Part shown: in pieces, positions 42,887 through 43,078 of the stretch
Layout: the number at the start of each line of letters is the position of its first letter
Numbering within the stretch: position 1 is the stretch's first letter
Origin: an uncultured bacterium
Lineage (GTDB): Bacteria; Verrucomicrobiota; Lentisphaeria; Victivallales; Victivallaceae
Assembly: GCA_900551245.1 (NCBI GenBank)
Contig: URVC01000037.1
Coordinates: 1 to 43,078, forward strand
Direction of reading: 5' to 3'
Length of the DNA: 43,078 bases
Translations under genes and position numbers: made by a program
Notes under the pieces: model-generated
Seen by the model: only the letters and a program-made list of their open reading frames with translations
What the model was told of the DNA's origin: nothing
Database searches by the model: none

Positions 42887-43009
42887 ATGAAAAAGAAAAA
42901 AGAGCTCGTTTCCCCGGCCGGCCGGGAAGCGGCAACCAGGAAAAGAGCAGACAGGAAATTCACTGAAATCGGACGAAAAACAGAGTCATTCGTCATCAAA
43001 TCATTTTGA
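42887..43009 (+). CDS. Possible 40-residue basic ORF
   Basis: ATG at 42887, TGA at 43007-43009. Starts MKKKKELVSPAGREAATRK and ends FVIKSF, rich in Lys and Arg. The predicted transcription start is next to its ATG, so it would be leaderless or nearly so, and there is no proper ribosome site. It ends 26 nt before the next start codon. It may be a leader peptide or a chance frame. Confidence 0.3.
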   Translation: MKKKKELVSPAGREAATRKRADRKFTEIGRKTESFVIKSF

Positions 43010-43035
43010 TACTCTCTCAAACACAGGAGGATTTC

Positions 43036-43078
43036 ATGAATAAAAAGTGGAAAGTTGCAGTGGTGGGAGCCGGCAACT
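43036..43078 (+). CDS. N-terminus of a Rossmann-fold oxidoreductase, probably Gfo/Idh/MocA family (partial)
   Basis: AGGAGG with 5-nt spacing precedes the ATG at 43036. The first 14 codons read MNKKWKVAVVGAGN and the gene runs off the edge. KVAVVGAGN is the start of an NAD(P)-binding fold (G-x-G-x-x pattern), as in Gfo/Idh/MocA sugar dehydrogenases, which would fit the sugar-using genes. Other dehydrogenase families cannot be excluded from so little. Confidence 0.7.
   Translation, partial: MNKKWKVAVVGAGN

Larger units (their letters stand above)
42495..43035. other. Gene-poor interval of about 540 bp
   Basis: No convincing gene. It opens with a T-rich tract after the tRNA. A perfect inverted repeat AGAACGA/TCGTTCT (42669-42675 and 42679-42685, 3-nt loop) sits mid-interval. 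An imperfect repeat ACTGCTG/CAACAGT lies near 42800-42817, followed by an AT-rich block to about 42850. Then come a promoter (42851-42879), a small basic ORF and the ribosome site of the next gene. Confidence 0.5.

Noticed and set aside
42520..43020. A 166-codon minus-strand frame in the right-hand gap
   Set aside because: It has an improbable composition, no ribosome site, and overlaps the promoter of the plus-strand gene.
1..43078. CRISPR arrays, rRNA genes, prophage, or a multi-gene defence system
   Set aside because: No regularly spaced repeats, rRNA-like stretches, phage structural genes or recognisable defence genes were seen on reading.

Overview
The window looks like chromosome from a high-GC, outer-membrane-bearing bacterium. 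It most resembles the Lentisphaerota (Victivallis-like) within the Planctomycetota-Verrucomicrobiota-Chlamydiota group. This is an inference from three things: a pseudopilin-like protein of the FTLIELL...LPAL...DGHV type coupled to a secreted glycosidase, several carbohydrate-active enzymes, and outer-membrane/LPS genes (lpxK, kdsD, an lptE-like lipoprotein, a BamD-like TPR protein). I see no rRNA operon, CRISPR array or prophage. Most of the window is housekeeping sequence with short intergenic gaps.

Layout. 1-4800 (visibly AT-richer than the rest): a minus-strand operon of a GntR/LacI-type regulator, a secreted clan GH-A hydrolase and a pseudopilin-like protein, next to an AT-rich edge that may hold the start of a transposase. 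4805-8198: minus-strand lpxK-galK-trpS with a strong terminator. 8316-11926: plus-strand HD hydrolase, uvsE, corA and a fumarylacetoacetate-hydrolase-family gene. 11933-15104: minus-strand GH36 alpha-galactosidase and a XerC/D recombinase. 15204-19653: plus-strand DJ-1-like gene, tgt, argD, argF and mntP. 19669-26523: a minus-strand run, transcribed hisE-hisG-kdsD-bamD-like-lptE-like-trkH-trkA-HIT-exported hypothetical. 26711: tRNA-Lys(CTT). 26803-29332: AraC regulator, a 49-residue ORF and an acetyltransferase-methyltransferase fusion, with start and stop codons overlapping. 29458-33329: metallophosphoesterase, MATE transporter, gltX. 33338-34575: a two-gene chromate transporter behind a leader with a terminator-like hairpin. 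34827-39331: GH38 alpha-mannosidase, a 32-residue basic protein and a sialate O-acetylesterase-type SGNH hydrolase, also behind a leader hairpin. 39509-42352: inositol-monophosphatase-family gene, rimO, pgsA. 42407: tRNA-Ser(GGA). After a gene-poor 540 bp, the start of a Rossmann-fold oxidoreductase gene runs off the right edge.

Themes. Sugar use: the secreted hydrolase, the alpha-galactosidase with galK, the alpha-mannosidase and the esterase fit a glycan degrader; all but the first lack signal peptides and should act in the cytoplasm on imported oligosaccharides. Envelope: lpxK, kdsD, lptE-like and bamD-like genes indicate LPS and outer-membrane assembly. Regulation: many start codons sit behind sigma70-like promoters, several with a TTGC-type -35, and two transporter/esterase genes carry terminator-like hairpins between promoter and start codon.
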